From Planococcus maritimus (lineage in GTDB: Bacteria; Bacillota; Bacilli; Bacillales_A; Planococcaceae), in the NCBI RefSeq assembly GCF_001687625.2, contig NZ_CP016538.2:956001-1020000 (forward strand): a DNA stretch of 64,000 nt, read 5' to 3'. The translations under genes and the position numbers were made by a program. Each line of letters opens with the position of its first letter. The stretch's first letter is position 1. Of the stretch, positions 51,379 through 60,978 are shown in pieces. The notes under the pieces are model-generated. The model was not told the DNA's origin. It ran no database searches and saw only the letters and a program-made list of their open reading frames with translations.

Positions 51379-52398
51379 ATGGACGAACGTAAAACCATCT
51401 TGGATGTGAAAGGGCTGCGTACTTCCTTTTTCACAGATGATGGCGAAGTACCGGCAGTCGACAACGTAGATTTCCATATTCGCCAAGGCGAAGTGCTCGG
51501 CATCGTAGGAGAATCAGGCTGCGGCAAAAGCGTTACCTCATTGTCCATAATGGGGCTGGTGCCAAGTCCTCCAGGGAAGATCGTGAGCGGGGAAATTTTA
51601 TTCCAAGATAAGGATTTGACCAAACTATCCGATAAAGAAATGCGCCAGATTCGCGGCGATGACATAGCGATGATTTTCCAGGAGCCAATGACTTCACTGA
51701 ATCCGCTATTCACCATCGGCAATCAGTTGCGAGAAGCCTTGAAGATCCACAAAAAAGACTGGTCGAAAAGCCAGATTCAAGAACGCGCTGTCGAGATGAT
51801 GAAACTGGTCGGCCTGCCGCGAGCAGAAGCTTTGCTTAACGAATATCCGCACCAATTATCTGGAGGGATGCGCCAGCGCGTCATGATCGCGATGGCTTTG
51901 TTGTGTGACCCGAAAGTTCTGATCGCCGACGAACCAACGACAGCGCTTGATGTAACGATTCAAGCCCAGATCCTTAAATTGATCAAAAACTTAAATGAAC
52001 GACTTGATACCGCTGTCTTGTTAATCACTCATGACCTGGGGGTCGTCGCTGAGACATGCGAACGCGTCGTGGTCATGTATGCCGGAAAAGTTGTTGAGGA
52101 AGGGCCCGTACATACGATTTTTAACGATCCGCAGCATCCCTATACGCGAGGACTGCTAGAAAGCGTGCCGGATATGCGCTACAAGAAAGAGCGCTTGTAT
52201 TCTATTCCAGGAAATGTTCCGAAACCCGGATCCATTAAGACAGGCTGCAAATACGCAGCGCGTTGTGAGTTTGCATTCGATCGCTGCCGCGTAGAAGATC
52301 CTGAGTTGTACCAAACGGCAGAAGATCATAAGACGCGCTGTTTCCTATTCGATCCAAAGGAGGCCAAGTCGAATGACAGAACCGTTGTTGAAAGTTGA
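51379..52398 (+). CDS. appD: Oligopeptide ABC transporter ATP-binding protein AppD
   Basis: A 339-residue ATPase of the peptide-importer class (OppD/DppD/AppD). Walker A GESGCGKS (near residue 47), signature LSGGMRQR (near 161), Walker B VLIADEPTTALD and the C-terminal oligopeptide/dipeptide extension, with its four cysteines (CKYAARCEF..DRC..RC) that hold a Fe-S or metal cluster. The gene order D-F-A-B-C is that of the B. subtilis app operon, not of opp (ABCDF). The start follows AAGGAGGA. It overlaps appF by 26 bases, and the appF ribosome site AAAGGAGG is within its last codons. Confidence 0.9.
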   Translation: MDERKTILDVKGLRTSFFTDDGEVPAVDNVDFHIRQGEVLGIVGESGCGKSVTSLSIMGLVPSPPGKIVSGEILFQDKDLTKLSDKEMRQIRGDDIAMIFQEPMTSLNPLFTIGNQLREALKIHKKDWSKSQIQERAVEMMKLVGLPRAEALLNEYPHQLSGGMRQRVMIAMALLCDPKVLIADEPTTALDVTIQAQILKLIKNLNERLDTAVLLITHDLGVVAETCERVVVMYAGKVVEEGPVHTIFNDPQHPYTRGLLESVPDMRYKKERLYSIPGNVPKPGSIKTGCKYAARCEFAFDRCRVEDPELYQTAEDHKTRCFLFDPKEAKSNDRTVVES

Positions 52399-53356
52399 AG
52401 GTCTGAAGAAGTATTTCCCCATCACAGGCGGGATGCTTGGCCGTGTAAAAGGTCAGGTCAAAGCGGTCGATGATATTTCCTTCTACGTAAATGAAGGCGA
52501 AACGCTTGGCATCGTCGGCGAATCAGGCTGTGGCAAGTCGACGACAGGGCGCATGCTGATGCGTTTGCTCGATCCGACAGAAGGCAAAGTGACGTTTGAC
52601 GGACAGGAATTGACCAGTTTATCAGCGTCTGACATGCGTAAAGCAAGACGCGATATCCAAATGGTCTTTCAAGATCCCTATGCTTCGCTCAATCCACGCC
52701 ACAGTATCGAGAAAATTTTGATGGAGCCGCTGAATGTACATAATATCGGCGACCCGAAAGAACGCAAGCGGAAAGTCCATGAGTTTCTCGAAATCGTCGG
52801 GCTCAGCAGCTATCACGCGAAGCGTTATCCGCACCAATTCAGCGGCGGGCAGCGACAGCGTATCGGCATCGCGCGTGCGCTCATGACCAATCCGAAATTG
52901 ATCATCGCCGATGAACCGGTCTCAGCACTCGATGTATCGATTCAAGCGCAAGTGCTCAATTTGATGCAGGATTTGCAGCGTGACTTGAAATTGACTTACA
53001 TATTCATCGCTCATGATTTGGGCGTCGTGCGCCATATTAGCGACCGTGTAGGGGTCATGTATTTGGGCAATATGGCGGAGTTAGCGGATACAGAAAGCCT
53101 GTATGAAAAGCCGCTCCATCCTTATACACAAGCGCTGCTATCGGCAGTGCCGGTACCGGACCCTGATTTTGTCCGCGAAGAAGTAGTGATCAAAGGGGAT
53201 GTGCCAAGTCCGGCCAACCCGCCATCCGGCTGCCGCTTCCATACGCGCTGCCCATTCAAAATGGATATTTGTTCACAGGAGATTCCGCGTTTTGCGGAAG
53301 TTGAACCAGGTCATTCTGTGGCTTGCCACCTCTATGAGGAATGCAGGCCGCAATGA
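52373..53356 (+). CDS. appF: Oligopeptide ABC transporter ATP-binding protein AppF
   Basis: A 327-residue second ATPase that pairs with AppD. Its Walker A GESGCGKST, signature FSGGQRQR, Walker B LIIADEPVSALD and the oligopeptide C-terminal extension with Cys residues (GCRFHTRCPF..C, about residues 283-300) are intact. It starts inside appD (26-base overlap), so translation is probably coupled. The N-terminal YFPITGGMLGR segment is the typical OppF-type start. With appA-C downstream it forms the complete importer. Confidence 0.9.
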   Translation: MTEPLLKVEGLKKYFPITGGMLGRVKGQVKAVDDISFYVNEGETLGIVGESGCGKSTTGRMLMRLLDPTEGKVTFDGQELTSLSASDMRKARRDIQMVFQDPYASLNPRHSIEKILMEPLNVHNIGDPKERKRKVHEFLEIVGLSSYHAKRYPHQFSGGQRQRIGIARALMTNPKLIIADEPVSALDVSIQAQVLNLMQDLQRDLKLTYIFIAHDLGVVRHISDRVGVMYLGNMAELADTESLYEKPLHPYTQALLSAVPVPDPDFVREEVVIKGDVPSPANPPSGCRFHTRCPFKMDICSQEIPRFAEVEPGHSVACHLYEECRPQ

Positions 53357-53385
53357 TAATAAAAAAACAAAATGGAGGGGTTATT

Positions 53386-54999
53386 TTGGGGAAAAAGAAA
53401 ATTTTATCACTTGCTTTCCTGATGCTGCTTTTACTGTCGACAGCTCTTTACGGCTGTTCAGGCGGTGATTCAGGATCAGACGGAGAAGGTGGAGATTCAG
53501 AATCAGGCGGCGAAAAAGTTTTAATCTTCGGCCGTGGCGGCGACTCAGTATCACTGGATCCAATTTCGGTTACAGATGGAGAGTCTTTCAAAGTAACTAA
53601 AAACATCTTTGACACATTGATCAATTTCGGCGAGCAAGATACAGAAATTGAAGCAGGACTTGCTAGCGATTGGCAAGCAGAAGAAGATGGTTTGACTTAC
53701 ACGTTCCAATTGCAAGAAGGCGTCACGTTCCATGATGGAACAGATTTCAACGCAGAAGCAGTTGTCGCGAACTTTGACCGTTGGGCTGCTGGAGATGCAG
53801 ACCAGTTCCCGTACTATAAATCAATGTTCGGTGGATTTGGCGACGAAGAAGAACACGTCATCGAATCGGTTGAAGCAACAGGCGATTACGAAGTCGTGAT
53901 CAAATTGAAACGCCCTCAAGCACCATTCTTGAAAAACTTGGCGATGAGCCCGTTCGGTATTGCTTCACCGACTGCATTTGAAGAAGCCGGTGAATCATTC
54001 GGCGACAACCCTGTCGGAACCGGTCCTTTCCAATTTGTGGAATGGAAGCGCAACGATACGGTAACAATCGAGAAATTTGATGATTATTGGGTGGATGGAG
54101 AGCCGAAACTCGATCAAGTCGTGTTCCGTGCGATTCCGGATAACTCAGCTCGCTTGAATGCTCTATTGTCTGGCGAAATCGATTTGGCTGACGGCATCAC
54201 GCCATCAGATTCAGAAACAATCGAAAATGAAGAAAATCTTCAACTGTTCGAACGCCCATCGATGAACGTTGGCTACCTTGGGTTGACAACAACTCGCGAG
54301 CCGTTCGACGATCCGAAAGTCCGCCAGGCGATGAACCATGCGATCGACCGCCAGGCAATTGTTGATTCATTCTTTGAAGGCCGTGCAGAAGTCGCGAAAA
54401 ACCCGATGCCTCCGGTAATCAGCGGTTATAACGACAGCATTGAAGGCTATGAATACGATCCTGAAAAAGCAAAAGAACTATTGGCTGAAGCAGGGCTTGA
54501 AGATGGCTTCACGATGGAACTATGGGCAATGCCAGTTCCGCGTCCATACATGCCGGATGGCCAAAAAGTAGCAGAAGCCATCCAAAGCGATTTGGGAGAA
54601 GTCGGCATTACAGCTGAAATCGTTTCTTATGAGTGGGCAACTTATCTCGAAAAAGCGGCAGCAGGTGAAGCTGATGCATTCCTTCTTGGTTGGACAGGCG
54701 ATAACGGCGATGCCGATAACTTCCTGTATGTATTGCTTGACCAAGACAATATCGGATCAAACAACTACACATACTACGAAAAACAGGAACTTCACGATCT
54801 ATTGATCGAAGCACAGACAGAAGTTGATGAAGATGCCCGCAATGAATTGTATATGCAGGCTCAGGAAATCATCCACGAAGATGCTCCATGGGTACCGCTT
54901 GCGCACTCTACACCGCTTCTTGCTGGTGGGACAAACGTAATCGACTTTAAAGCGCATCCAACTGGCTCTGATAAACTGGCATCAGTAGATTTGGAGTAG
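53386..54999 (+). CDS. appA: Oligopeptide-binding lipoprotein AppA
   Basis: A 537-residue extracellular substrate-binding lipoprotein (family 5). The signal peptide has KKK and a hydrophobic core ending in the lipobox ALYGC (Cys near residue 24), then a Ser/Gly/Asp/Glu-rich linker and the binding domain with GGDSVSLDPISVTDGES and later TAFEEAG, FQFVEWKRN and YFDDYW-like conserved pieces. TTG 53386 is chosen: GGAGGGG is five bases upstream and the start leads straight into the signal peptide; the open frame 45 bases upstream overlaps appF. A hairpin after the gene may reduce expression of appBC relative to appA. Confidence 0.9.
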   Translation: MGKKKILSLAFLMLLLLSTALYGCSGGDSGSDGEGGDSESGGEKVLIFGRGGDSVSLDPISVTDGESFKVTKNIFDTLINFGEQDTEIEAGLASDWQAEEDGLTYTFQLQEGVTFHDGTDFNAEAVVANFDRWAAGDADQFPYYKSMFGGFGDEEEHVIESVEATGDYEVVIKLKRPQAPFLKNLAMSPFGIASPTAFEEAGESFGDNPVGTGPFQFVEWKRNDTVTIEKFDDYWVDGEPKLDQVVFRAIPDNSARLNALLSGEIDLADGITPSDSETIENEENLQLFERPSMNVGYLGLTTTREPFDDPKVRQAMNHAIDRQAIVDSFFEGRAEVAKNPMPPVISGYNDSIEGYEYDPEKAKELLAEAGLEDGFTMELWAMPVPRPYMPDGQKVAEAIQSDLGEVGITAEIVSYEWATYLEKAAAGEADAFLLGWTGDNGDADNFLYVLLDQDNIGSNNYTYYEKQELHDLLIEAQTEVDEDARNELYMQAQEIIHEDAPWVPLAHSTPLLAGGTNVIDFKAHPTGSDKLASVDLE

Positions 55000-55010
55000 G
55001 CATTTCTTTT

Positions 55011-55046
55011 GGGGGGAGAGGTCATACTGATTTCTCCCCCTTTTTC
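55011..55046 (+). terminator. Hairpin between appA and appB (attenuating terminator)
   Basis: GGGGGAGA / TCTCCCCC with a 13-base loop and a TTTTT tract lies between appA and appB. It probably ends part of the transcripts, giving more binding protein than permease. Confidence 0.7.
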
Positions 55047-55082
55047 AATACATAACGCAATTGAGATGGAGAGGTGAAGAAG

Positions 55083-56087
55083 ATGCTTCACTATATCGGG
55101 CAGCGGCTTTTGCAATTGATTCCTGTATTGCTCGGAATGACGTTTATCGTCTTTATGATCATCCGGGCGATTCCAGGCGATCCAGCACAAGTCATCCTTG
55201 GGCAACAAGCATCCGAAGAAGCAATTAAAGCATTACGGACCAGTCTGGGGCTTGATAATCCCTGGTACATCCAATATTTCGATTACTTAAAAGGCCTCGT
55301 TACAGGGGACATGGGGGAGTCATTGCGTACGCGTTCTCCCGTTTCTGAAGAAATCTGGCCCTATTTGGCGGCAACATTTGAATTATCCTTATTTGCGATC
55401 ATTATTGCCGTAGTGATCGGCATCAACGCAGGCATCATCTCGGCGTGGTTCCAAAATTCTTGGTTCGACTATTTGGCAATGATTTTGGCATTGATCGGTG
55501 TCTCCATGCCAATCTTCTGGCTCGGACTTATGAACCAATGGATCTTCTCAATTGAACTCGGCATATTGCCGACAACAGGACGTGAAAACGTTAGGGATCC
55601 AATCGACAATATTACCAATTTTTATGTGTTAGACACGCTCATTCAAGGCGATTTTAACCAGCTTGCCACGGTCTTGAAGCATTTGGTGCTGCCAGGTACG
55701 GCACTTGCGACCATCCCAATGGCAATCATCGCACGGATGACACGCTCATCGATGCTGGAAGTTATGCGTTCAGATTATGTTCGGACAGCTCGAGCTAAAG
55801 GCGTCAAAATGTTCTGGGTTGTCTATAAGCACGCATTGAAAAATGCAATCATTCCAGTTCTCACCATCATCGGCTTGCAAATGGGCTTGCTGCTTGGTGG
55901 CGCGATACTGACAGAGACCATTTTCGGATGGCCAGGCATCGGACGCTATATTTACGAAGCGATCGGGTTCCGTGATTATCCAGTTATCCAATCCGGTATT
56001 CTAGTCGTCGCGTTCATCTTTGTTATGATCAATCTTATTGTCGATTTGCTTTACGGCTTGGTTGATCCAAGGATCAAATATGATTAG
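55083..56087 (+). CDS. appB: Oligopeptide ABC transporter permease AppB
   Basis: A 334-residue inner-membrane permease with six helices. The first helix contains MLHYIGQRLLQLIPVLLGMTF; the EAA motif (R-SSMLEVMRSDYVRTARAKGVK...YKHALKNAIIPVLT) is intact and contacts the ATPases; the DppB/OppB-type end VDLLYGLVDPRI is seen. ATG 55083 follows the GGAGAGG site; the GTG at 55074 would put the ribosome site inside the gene. It pairs with AppC to form the translocation pore. Confidence 0.9.
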   Translation: MLHYIGQRLLQLIPVLLGMTFIVFMIIRAIPGDPAQVILGQQASEEAIKALRTSLGLDNPWYIQYFDYLKGLVTGDMGESLRTRSPVSEEIWPYLAATFELSLFAIIIAVVIGINAGIISAWFQNSWFDYLAMILALIGVSMPIFWLGLMNQWIFSIELGILPTTGRENVRDPIDNITNFYVLDTLIQGDFNQLATVLKHLVLPGTALATIPMAIIARMTRSSMLEVMRSDYVRTARAKGVKMFWVVYKHALKNAIIPVLTIIGLQMGLLLGGAILTETIFGWPGIGRYIYEAIGFRDYPVIQSGILVVAFIFVMINLIVDLLYGLVDPRIKYD

Positions 56088-56104
56088 GAAGGGGGAGGAG
56101 CATT

Positions 56105-56986
56105 TTGGCAGAAACAACAGTAGATAAGCAGGAAATGCAGAAAGTCGCTGGCCCTTGGAAAGAGGCGTGGCGTGGATTCCGCAAAAGTAAAGTCGCGGTC
56201 GTCGGCATGGGCATCGTCATCTTCTTCATTCTTTTGGCGATTTTCGGACCTTTGTTTACACCACAAGGCATTAACGAACAAAACCTTTCCCAGCGGCTCC
56301 TGGCTCCTTCCGCCGATCATTGGATGGGCACGGACGATTTCGGCCGCGATATTTTATCGCGTGTCGTATACGGAGCGCGGATCTCACTTTGGGTTGGCTT
56401 CCTGGCAGTTATCGGATCGGTGGTCGTCGGCAGCATACTCGGCATCTTAGCCGGCTACTACGGACGATGGGTAGATACCATCATTTCCCGTCTGTTCGAC
56501 ATCATGTTGGCGTTTCCGAGCATCCTTCTGGCGATTGCCGTTGTATCGGTTCTAGGGCCGTCACTGCGCAATGCCTTGATTGCGATTGCCATCATCAACG
56601 TGCCGAACTTCGGGCGCTTGATCCGTTCGAAAGTATTGAGCATCAAAGAAGATGAATACATCATGTCGGCAAAAGCGATCGGCATGAAAGACAACCGAAT
56701 CTTGGTTTCGCATATTTTGCCAAATTCCATGGCACCGGTCATCGTCCAAGGCACATTGGCGATTGCGACAGCGATCATCGAAGCGGCCGCTCTTGGCTTC
56801 CTTGGCCTCGGAGCGCAGGCGCCTTCTCCAGAATGGGGCAAGATGCTTGCCGATTCCCGTTCGTATTTGACGAACGCTCCCTGGACGATGATTTTCCCGG
56901 GTGTTGCGATCATGTTGACGGTTCTAGGTTTTAACTTAATGGGAGACGGGTTGCGCGATGCACTCGACCCGCGTATGAAATCATAA
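56105..56986 (+). CDS. appC: Oligopeptide ABC transporter permease AppC
   Basis: A 293-residue permease, second membrane subunit of the peptide importer. It has the cytoplasmic N-terminal arm, a first helix, the periplasmic-type loop starting with GTDDFGRDILSRVVYGARISL (a DppC/OppC hallmark) and the EAA loop RSKVLSIKEDEYIMSAKAIGMKD..RILVSHILPN. The end GDGLRDALDPRMKS is the family C-terminus. It starts with TTG (AGGAG seven bases upstream) and ends the operon; a bidirectional terminator follows. Confidence 0.9.
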   Translation: MAETTVDKQEMQKVAGPWKEAWRGFRKSKVAVVGMGIVIFFILLAIFGPLFTPQGINEQNLSQRLLAPSADHWMGTDDFGRDILSRVVYGARISLWVGFLAVIGSVVVGSILGILAGYYGRWVDTIISRLFDIMLAFPSILLAIAVVSVLGPSLRNALIAIAIINVPNFGRLIRSKVLSIKEDEYIMSAKAIGMKDNRILVSHILPNSMAPVIVQGTLAIATAIIEAAALGFLGLGAQAPSPEWGKMLADSRSYLTNAPWTMIFPGVAIMLTVLGFNLMGDGLRDALDPRMKS

Positions 56987-56987
56987 G

Positions 56988-57021
56988 AAAAACGCCCGGA
57001 AATTTTTCCGGGCGTTTTTTA
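56988..57021. terminator. Bidirectional terminator between appC and ygaE
   Basis: AAAAACGCCCGGAA-attt-TTCCGGGCGTTTTT. Confidence 0.92.
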
Positions 57022-58104
57022 TATGGCATTTTCGATGTCGGGGTCGACTTCTTCGCTATGGTAATTGTGGTACGCGATGATCAGCAAGTCCAGATGCTCC
57101 AAATGCTCTTCATAATCAAGCAGGGCAGATAAAACATGCATCAAATGATATACGGAAAATTCATCTTCTTCGACTTCAGTCGATAAATTGATTTCCTTAA
57201 CAAAAATCGACATGACTTCATTGCGTTTCAACACCGCATCCGGCCCTGAACTTTCGCTATGTTCCGGGCGTATCTTACCGACATATTTCATGTAAAGCTG
57301 TTCGTGGTAACTTGCCAAACTTTCTAAGCGTTCCTGCACCATCATGTGGAATTGTTCGGGCAAATCCCTCAATTCATTTTCGTAGCGGTTCAGGCGACGG
57401 AGAACTTCCAGGCTTTTTTTCGAAGTAGCAATCATCTGGCGATACAATACCAACTTGCGTGCTTTCGTATATTGCTGTTTCTTCGTATAGCTGCGTTCTT
57501 CTTTATAAAACAAATACCACTGATCGACTTTTGTCAGCTTTTCAGTCAATTTGTCGATGTCTTCTTTGACCGATGAATGATCAGATGCGTGGCGTATGGA
57601 AATCCGGATCCACCGAATGACATCCTCACTAACTGAATGGATAGACTGGAATAAACGGGTTTCATATTTAGGTGGCAAAAAGATCATATTGACAATAAAT
57701 GCCGATAAAATTCCGAGTAACACTGTTAAAAATCGCAAGGAGGCAAAGATCAAAAAATCATCCGATTGCGAATCCATGATAATAATTAACGTGACTAAGG
57801 TTAAAGGGACGGTGTTTTCCAGCTTTAATTTCAGCATAATAATGATCGCTAAAATCGCAGCGACGCCAATCGTCAAATAGTTCGGCCCCAAGGTCAGCAC
57901 GAAAATCACCGCAATCGAAGCGCCGATTAAGTTCCCGTATACCTGGTCAAGTAAAGTTAGGTAGGACCGATAAATGGAAGGCTGGATAGCGAAAATAGCC
58001 GCAACTCCTGCAAATACCGGGGTCGGAAGTTCAAGAAGCGTCGCCAGAAACAATGCTAATGCAATTGCGATACCAGTTTTGAATATGCGTGCACCGAGTT
58101 TCAT
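57019..58104 (-). CDS. ygaE: Aromatic acid exporter family protein (FUSC type, YgaE)
   Basis: A 361-residue membrane protein with an N-terminal membrane half and a C-terminal cytoplasmic helical half. The first ~150 residues hold four to six hydrophobic helices with GVAAIFAIQPSIYRSYLTLLDQVYGNLIGA, as in the ArAE/FUSC family; the rest is charged and helical. The B. subtilis counterpart YgaE precedes gsaB in the same orientation as here. Substrate unknown. It is followed on its strand by appC's terminator and preceded by gsaB with a 33-base gap, so both may share a promoter. GGAGAT precedes its ATG. Confidence 0.85.
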   Translation of the reverse strand: MKLGARIFKTGIAIALALFLATLLELPTPVFAGVAAIFAIQPSIYRSYLTLLDQVYGNLIGASIAVIFVLTLGPNYLTIGVAAILAIIIMLKLKLENTVPLTLVTLIIIMDSQSDDFLIFASLRFLTVLLGILSAFIVNMIFLPPKYETRLFQSIHSVSEDVIRWIRISIRHASDHSSVKEDIDKLTEKLTKVDQWYLFYKEERSYTKKQQYTKARKLVLYRQMIATSKKSLEVLRRLNRYENELRDLPEQFHMMVQERLESLASYHEQLYMKYVGKIRPEHSESSGPDAVLKRNEVMSIFVKEINLSTEVEEDEFSVYHLMHVLSALLDYEEHLEHLDLLIIAYHNYHSEEVDPDIENAI

Positions 58105-58137
58105 CGGCCAACATCTCCTTCAGAAAAAGCTCCATTT

Positions 58138-59424
58138 TTACAACTGGGCAAATGCATGCTCTACTGCCCGTATTGATGTATCAATATCTTCCTCTGTATG
58201 TTCTGTAGTCAAAAACCAGGCTTCGTACTTTGAAGGTGCCAAATTAACGCCTTGTTCTAGCATCAGTTTAAAGAAACGTCCAAACATTTCTCCGTCTGTG
58301 GCTTCTGCCTGTTCATAATTCTCCACTTTTTGATCGGTGAAATAAATCGTCAAAGCACCTTTTAAACGATTGACGGTGATGGTAACACCGTGTTTTTCAG
58401 CCGCAGCTAAAATCCCGGTTTCGAGACGTTCACCCAGTTGGTCCATTCGTTCGTAAATGCCCTTTTCCTGCAAAACTTCGAGACAAGCGATACCTGCCAG
58501 AATTGATGCGGGGTTGCCGGCCATTGTTCCAGCTTGGTAAGCGGGTCCGAGTGGGGCGACCGTTTCCATGATTTCGCGCTTCCCGCCATATGCACCGATC
58601 GGCAAACCGCCGCCGATGATTTTTCCAAGCGCTGTTAAATCCGGCTCGAGGCCGAGCAGATTCTGAGCTCCGCCGTAATGGAAGCGGAAAGCGGTGATTA
58701 CTTCATCATACACAATCAATGCGCCTTTTTCTTTGGCAAGGGCGTGTACGCCTTCAAGGAATCCTTCTTGCGGTTCGACAATGCCGAAGTTGCCGACAAT
58801 CGGTTCTACAAGGATGCAGGCAATTTCGTCTCCCCAACGTTCCATCGCTTCACGGAAGGCTTGTGGGTCGTTAAAAGGAATGGTGATGACTTCTTCTGCA
58901 ATCGATTTCGGGACGCCTGCCGAATCGGGAGTGCCGAGTGTAGCAGGGCCGGAACCTGCAGCGACGAGCACTAAATCGGAATGGCCGTGATAGCATCCGG
59001 CAAACTTCATGATTTTGGTGCGGCCTGTATACGCCCGCGAGACGCGGATAGTCGTCATAACAGCTTCCGTGCCGCTATTGACAAAACGTACTTTATCCAT
59101 CGCGGGCATCGCTTGTTTCAGCATTTTAGCGAATGTCACTTCATGTTTGGTCGGGGTCCCGAACAAAATACCGGTTTCAGCAGCGTGTGCAATGGCTTTG
59201 GCAATATGCGGATGGCCATGGCCAGTGATGATTGGTCCGTAAGCTGCCAAAAAGTCAATGTATTTATTGCCATCGACATCGTAGAAATAAGCGCCTTTTC
59301 CATAGTCCATCGCGATTGGAGAACCGCCACCGACGGCTTTATAAGAGCGGGAAGGGCTGTTGACTCCACCGACAATGTGTTCTAATGCTTCTTGATGCAA
59401 TCGTTCGGAATTCGAGTGGTCCAT
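58138..59424 (-). CDS. gsaB: Glutamate-1-semialdehyde 2,1-aminomutase
   Basis: A 428-residue pyridoxal-phosphate enzyme (fold type I) that turns glutamate-1-semialdehyde into 5-aminolevulinate in haem biosynthesis. Signature pieces: [15 protein letters not shown] near the start, [38 protein letters not shown], and the PLP lysine in [17 protein letters not shown] (near residue 263). B. subtilis has two copies, HemL and GsaB; the neighbours ygaE and bcp identify this as the GsaB position. AGGAGG lies before the ATG. Divergent from bcp. Confidence 0.93.
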   Translation of the reverse strand: MDHSNSERLHQEALEHIVGGVNSPSRSYKAVGGGSPIAMDYGKGAYFYDVDGNKYIDFLAAYGPIITGHGHPHIAKAIAHAAETGILFGTPTKHEVTFAKMLKQAMPAMDKVRFVNSGTEAVMTTIRVSRAYTGRTKIMKFAGCYHGHSDLVLVAAGSGPATLGTPDSAGVPKSIAEEVITIPFNDPQAFREAMERWGDEIACILVEPIVGNFGIVEPQEGFLEGVHALAKEKGALIVYDEVITAFRFHYGGAQNLLGLEPDLTALGKIIGGGLPIGAYGGKREIMETVAPLGPAYQAGTMAGNPASILAGIACLEVLQEKGIYERMDQLGERLETGILAAAEKHGVTITVNRLKGALTIYFTDQKVENYEQAEATDGEMFGRFFKLMLEQGVNLAPSKYEAWFLTTEHTEEDIDTSIRAVEHAFAQL

Positions 59425-59542
59425 AAAATGCCTCCTAAAATAATCTATTCCTTATTGTAGACAAAATCCGCCACAAACGCCAAAGAAATTGAAAGTAATG
59501 ATACCGTCGGGTACGATAGAAGAAAGAAAAGGAGTGATGGAT

Positions 59543-60019
59543 TTGGCTACATTAGAAGGAATGGCAGCACCTGGATTCACATTGCAAGACCAACAGGGCG
59601 AAACGATTTCCCTTTCGGATTACGTAGGAAAAAAATACGTCGTGCTTTATTTCTATCCGAAAGACATGACGCCAGGCTGCACGACACAAGCTTGCGATTT
59701 CCGCGATGCTGAAAAAGATTTCTCAGAGCTAAATGCAGAAATTTTGGGCGTCAGTGCAGATTCGAAAGAACGCCACCAAAAATTCATCGACAAGCACGGC
59801 TTGCCGTTTTCGCTTCTCGTTGACGAAGACCATCACGTATCTGAAGCTTATGGCGTATGGAAACTGAAGAAAATGTATGGCAAGGAATTTTGGGGCATCG
59901 AACGCTCGACATTCCTAATCGACCCGACAGGTACAGTGATCAAGGAGTGGCGGAAAGTGAAAGTCAAAGAGCATATCGAAGAAGTGTTGGAAACGGTAAA
60001 AGCAATCAGCGGCGATTAA
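59543..60019 (+). CDS. bcp: Thiol peroxidase, Bcp type peroxiredoxin
   Basis: A 158-residue atypical two-cysteine peroxiredoxin. The active site is TPGCTTQACDFRD, with the peroxidatic Cys and the resolving Cys five residues later, plus the conserved FYPKDMTPG before it. It reduces hydrogen peroxide and lipid hydroperoxides using thioredoxin. The true start is likely TTG 59543: AAGGAG lies eight bases upstream, whereas ATG 59537 is only two bases away; the open frame to 59489 has no ribosome site. The stop is followed after 15 bases by a dehydrogenase gene on the same strand. Confidence 0.92.
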   Translation: MATLEGMAAPGFTLQDQQGETISLSDYVGKKYVVLYFYPKDMTPGCTTQACDFRDAEKDFSELNAEILGVSADSKERHQKFIDKHGLPFSLLVDEDHHVSEAYGVWKLKKMYGKEFWGIERSTFLIDPTGTVIKEWRKVKVKEHIEEVLETVKAISGD

Positions 60020-60034
60020 GAAAGGAAGAATCTG

Positions 60035-60976
60035 ATGGATGTCCTATTTACATTTGTGCCAAAAGAGAACCAGCAGGAACGGCTTCAAGCTGAATTCCCT
60101 GAAGTGACGTTCCGCTTCTTATATAAGAATAAGTCATTTTTGCCGACAGCCGATATTGTGGTTACTTACGGAGAAGATCTAACAGCAGAAGATATCGACA
60201 ATGCCGAAAACTTAAAGTGGATTATGGTGGCAAGTGCCGGAATTGAAAAAATGCCCCATAAAGCTATAGCCGATAAAGGGATAATCGTGTCAAATGTTAA
60301 GGGAATCCATAAAACCCCAATGGCTGAATCCGCTCTAGCGCATTTGCTGGCACTCAAACGTTCATTGCCATTCATCTATGAAAGCCAGCGGAATGGGGAG
60401 TGGAATCGCAAAACCCATTCCTCCGAACTGGCAGGCTCAACAGCCGTTCTCTTCGGTCCAGGGGCGATTGGATCTGAGATTGGACGCTTACTTCAAGCAT
60501 TTGGCGTCCGGACGATTGGCTGCAACCGTTCAGGTAAAGATGCCGATTATATGAATGACATGGTTTCTTTTGAAAATGCGCTGACCGTGCTTCCGGAGGC
60601 TGATATAGTCCTCGCTGTATTGCCGAGTACCGAGGAAACCCACCATCTATTGAAAAAAGAACATTTCCAGGCCATGAAAGAAGATGCGATCTTCATGAAT
60701 TTTGGCCGTGGAGATTTAGTAGAAGACCAGGTGATGCTAGAAGCGCTCGAAACTGGGGAAATTGGGCAGGCTGTATTAGATGTATTTGAAGAAGAGCCAT
60801 TGCCAGCAGACCATCCGTATTGGCAAATGGACAATGTCATCATTTCCCCGCATGTTTCGAGCCATTCCGGAAAATATGTCGAGCGCGCATTGGACGTGTT
60901 TATACCGAATTTACACGCCTGGCTCAACGGCGACACATCACCATCAAATCCAGTGGATATGAAAAGGGGGTATTAA
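60035..60976 (+). CDS. D-2-hydroxyacid dehydrogenase family protein
   Basis: A 313-residue NAD(P)-dependent D-isomer-specific 2-hydroxyacid dehydrogenase. The Rossmann motif GPGAIGSEIGRLLQ (near residue 141) is flanked by the lobed substrate domain; catalytic Arg (FGRGDLVE), Glu (DVFEEEPLP) and His (HVSSHS) are in order. The substrate is unknown. It lies between bcp and the cobalamin adenosyltransferase, a local order seen in some Bacillales as I remember; in B. subtilis this slot is empty. AAAGGAAG precedes the ATG. The next gene starts three bases after its stop. Confidence 0.87.
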   Translation: MDVLFTFVPKENQQERLQAEFPEVTFRFLYKNKSFLPTADIVVTYGEDLTAEDIDNAENLKWIMVASAGIEKMPHKAIADKGIIVSNVKGIHKTPMAESALAHLLALKRSLPFIYESQRNGEWNRKTHSSELAGSTAVLFGPGAIGSEIGRLLQAFGVRTIGCNRSGKDADYMNDMVSFENALTVLPEADIVLAVLPSTEETHHLLKKEHFQAMKEDAIFMNFGRGDLVEDQVMLEALETGEIGQAVLDVFEEEPLPADHPYWQMDNVIISPHVSSHSGKYVERALDVFIPNLHAWLNGDTSPSNPVDMKRGY

Positions 60977-60978
60977 AG

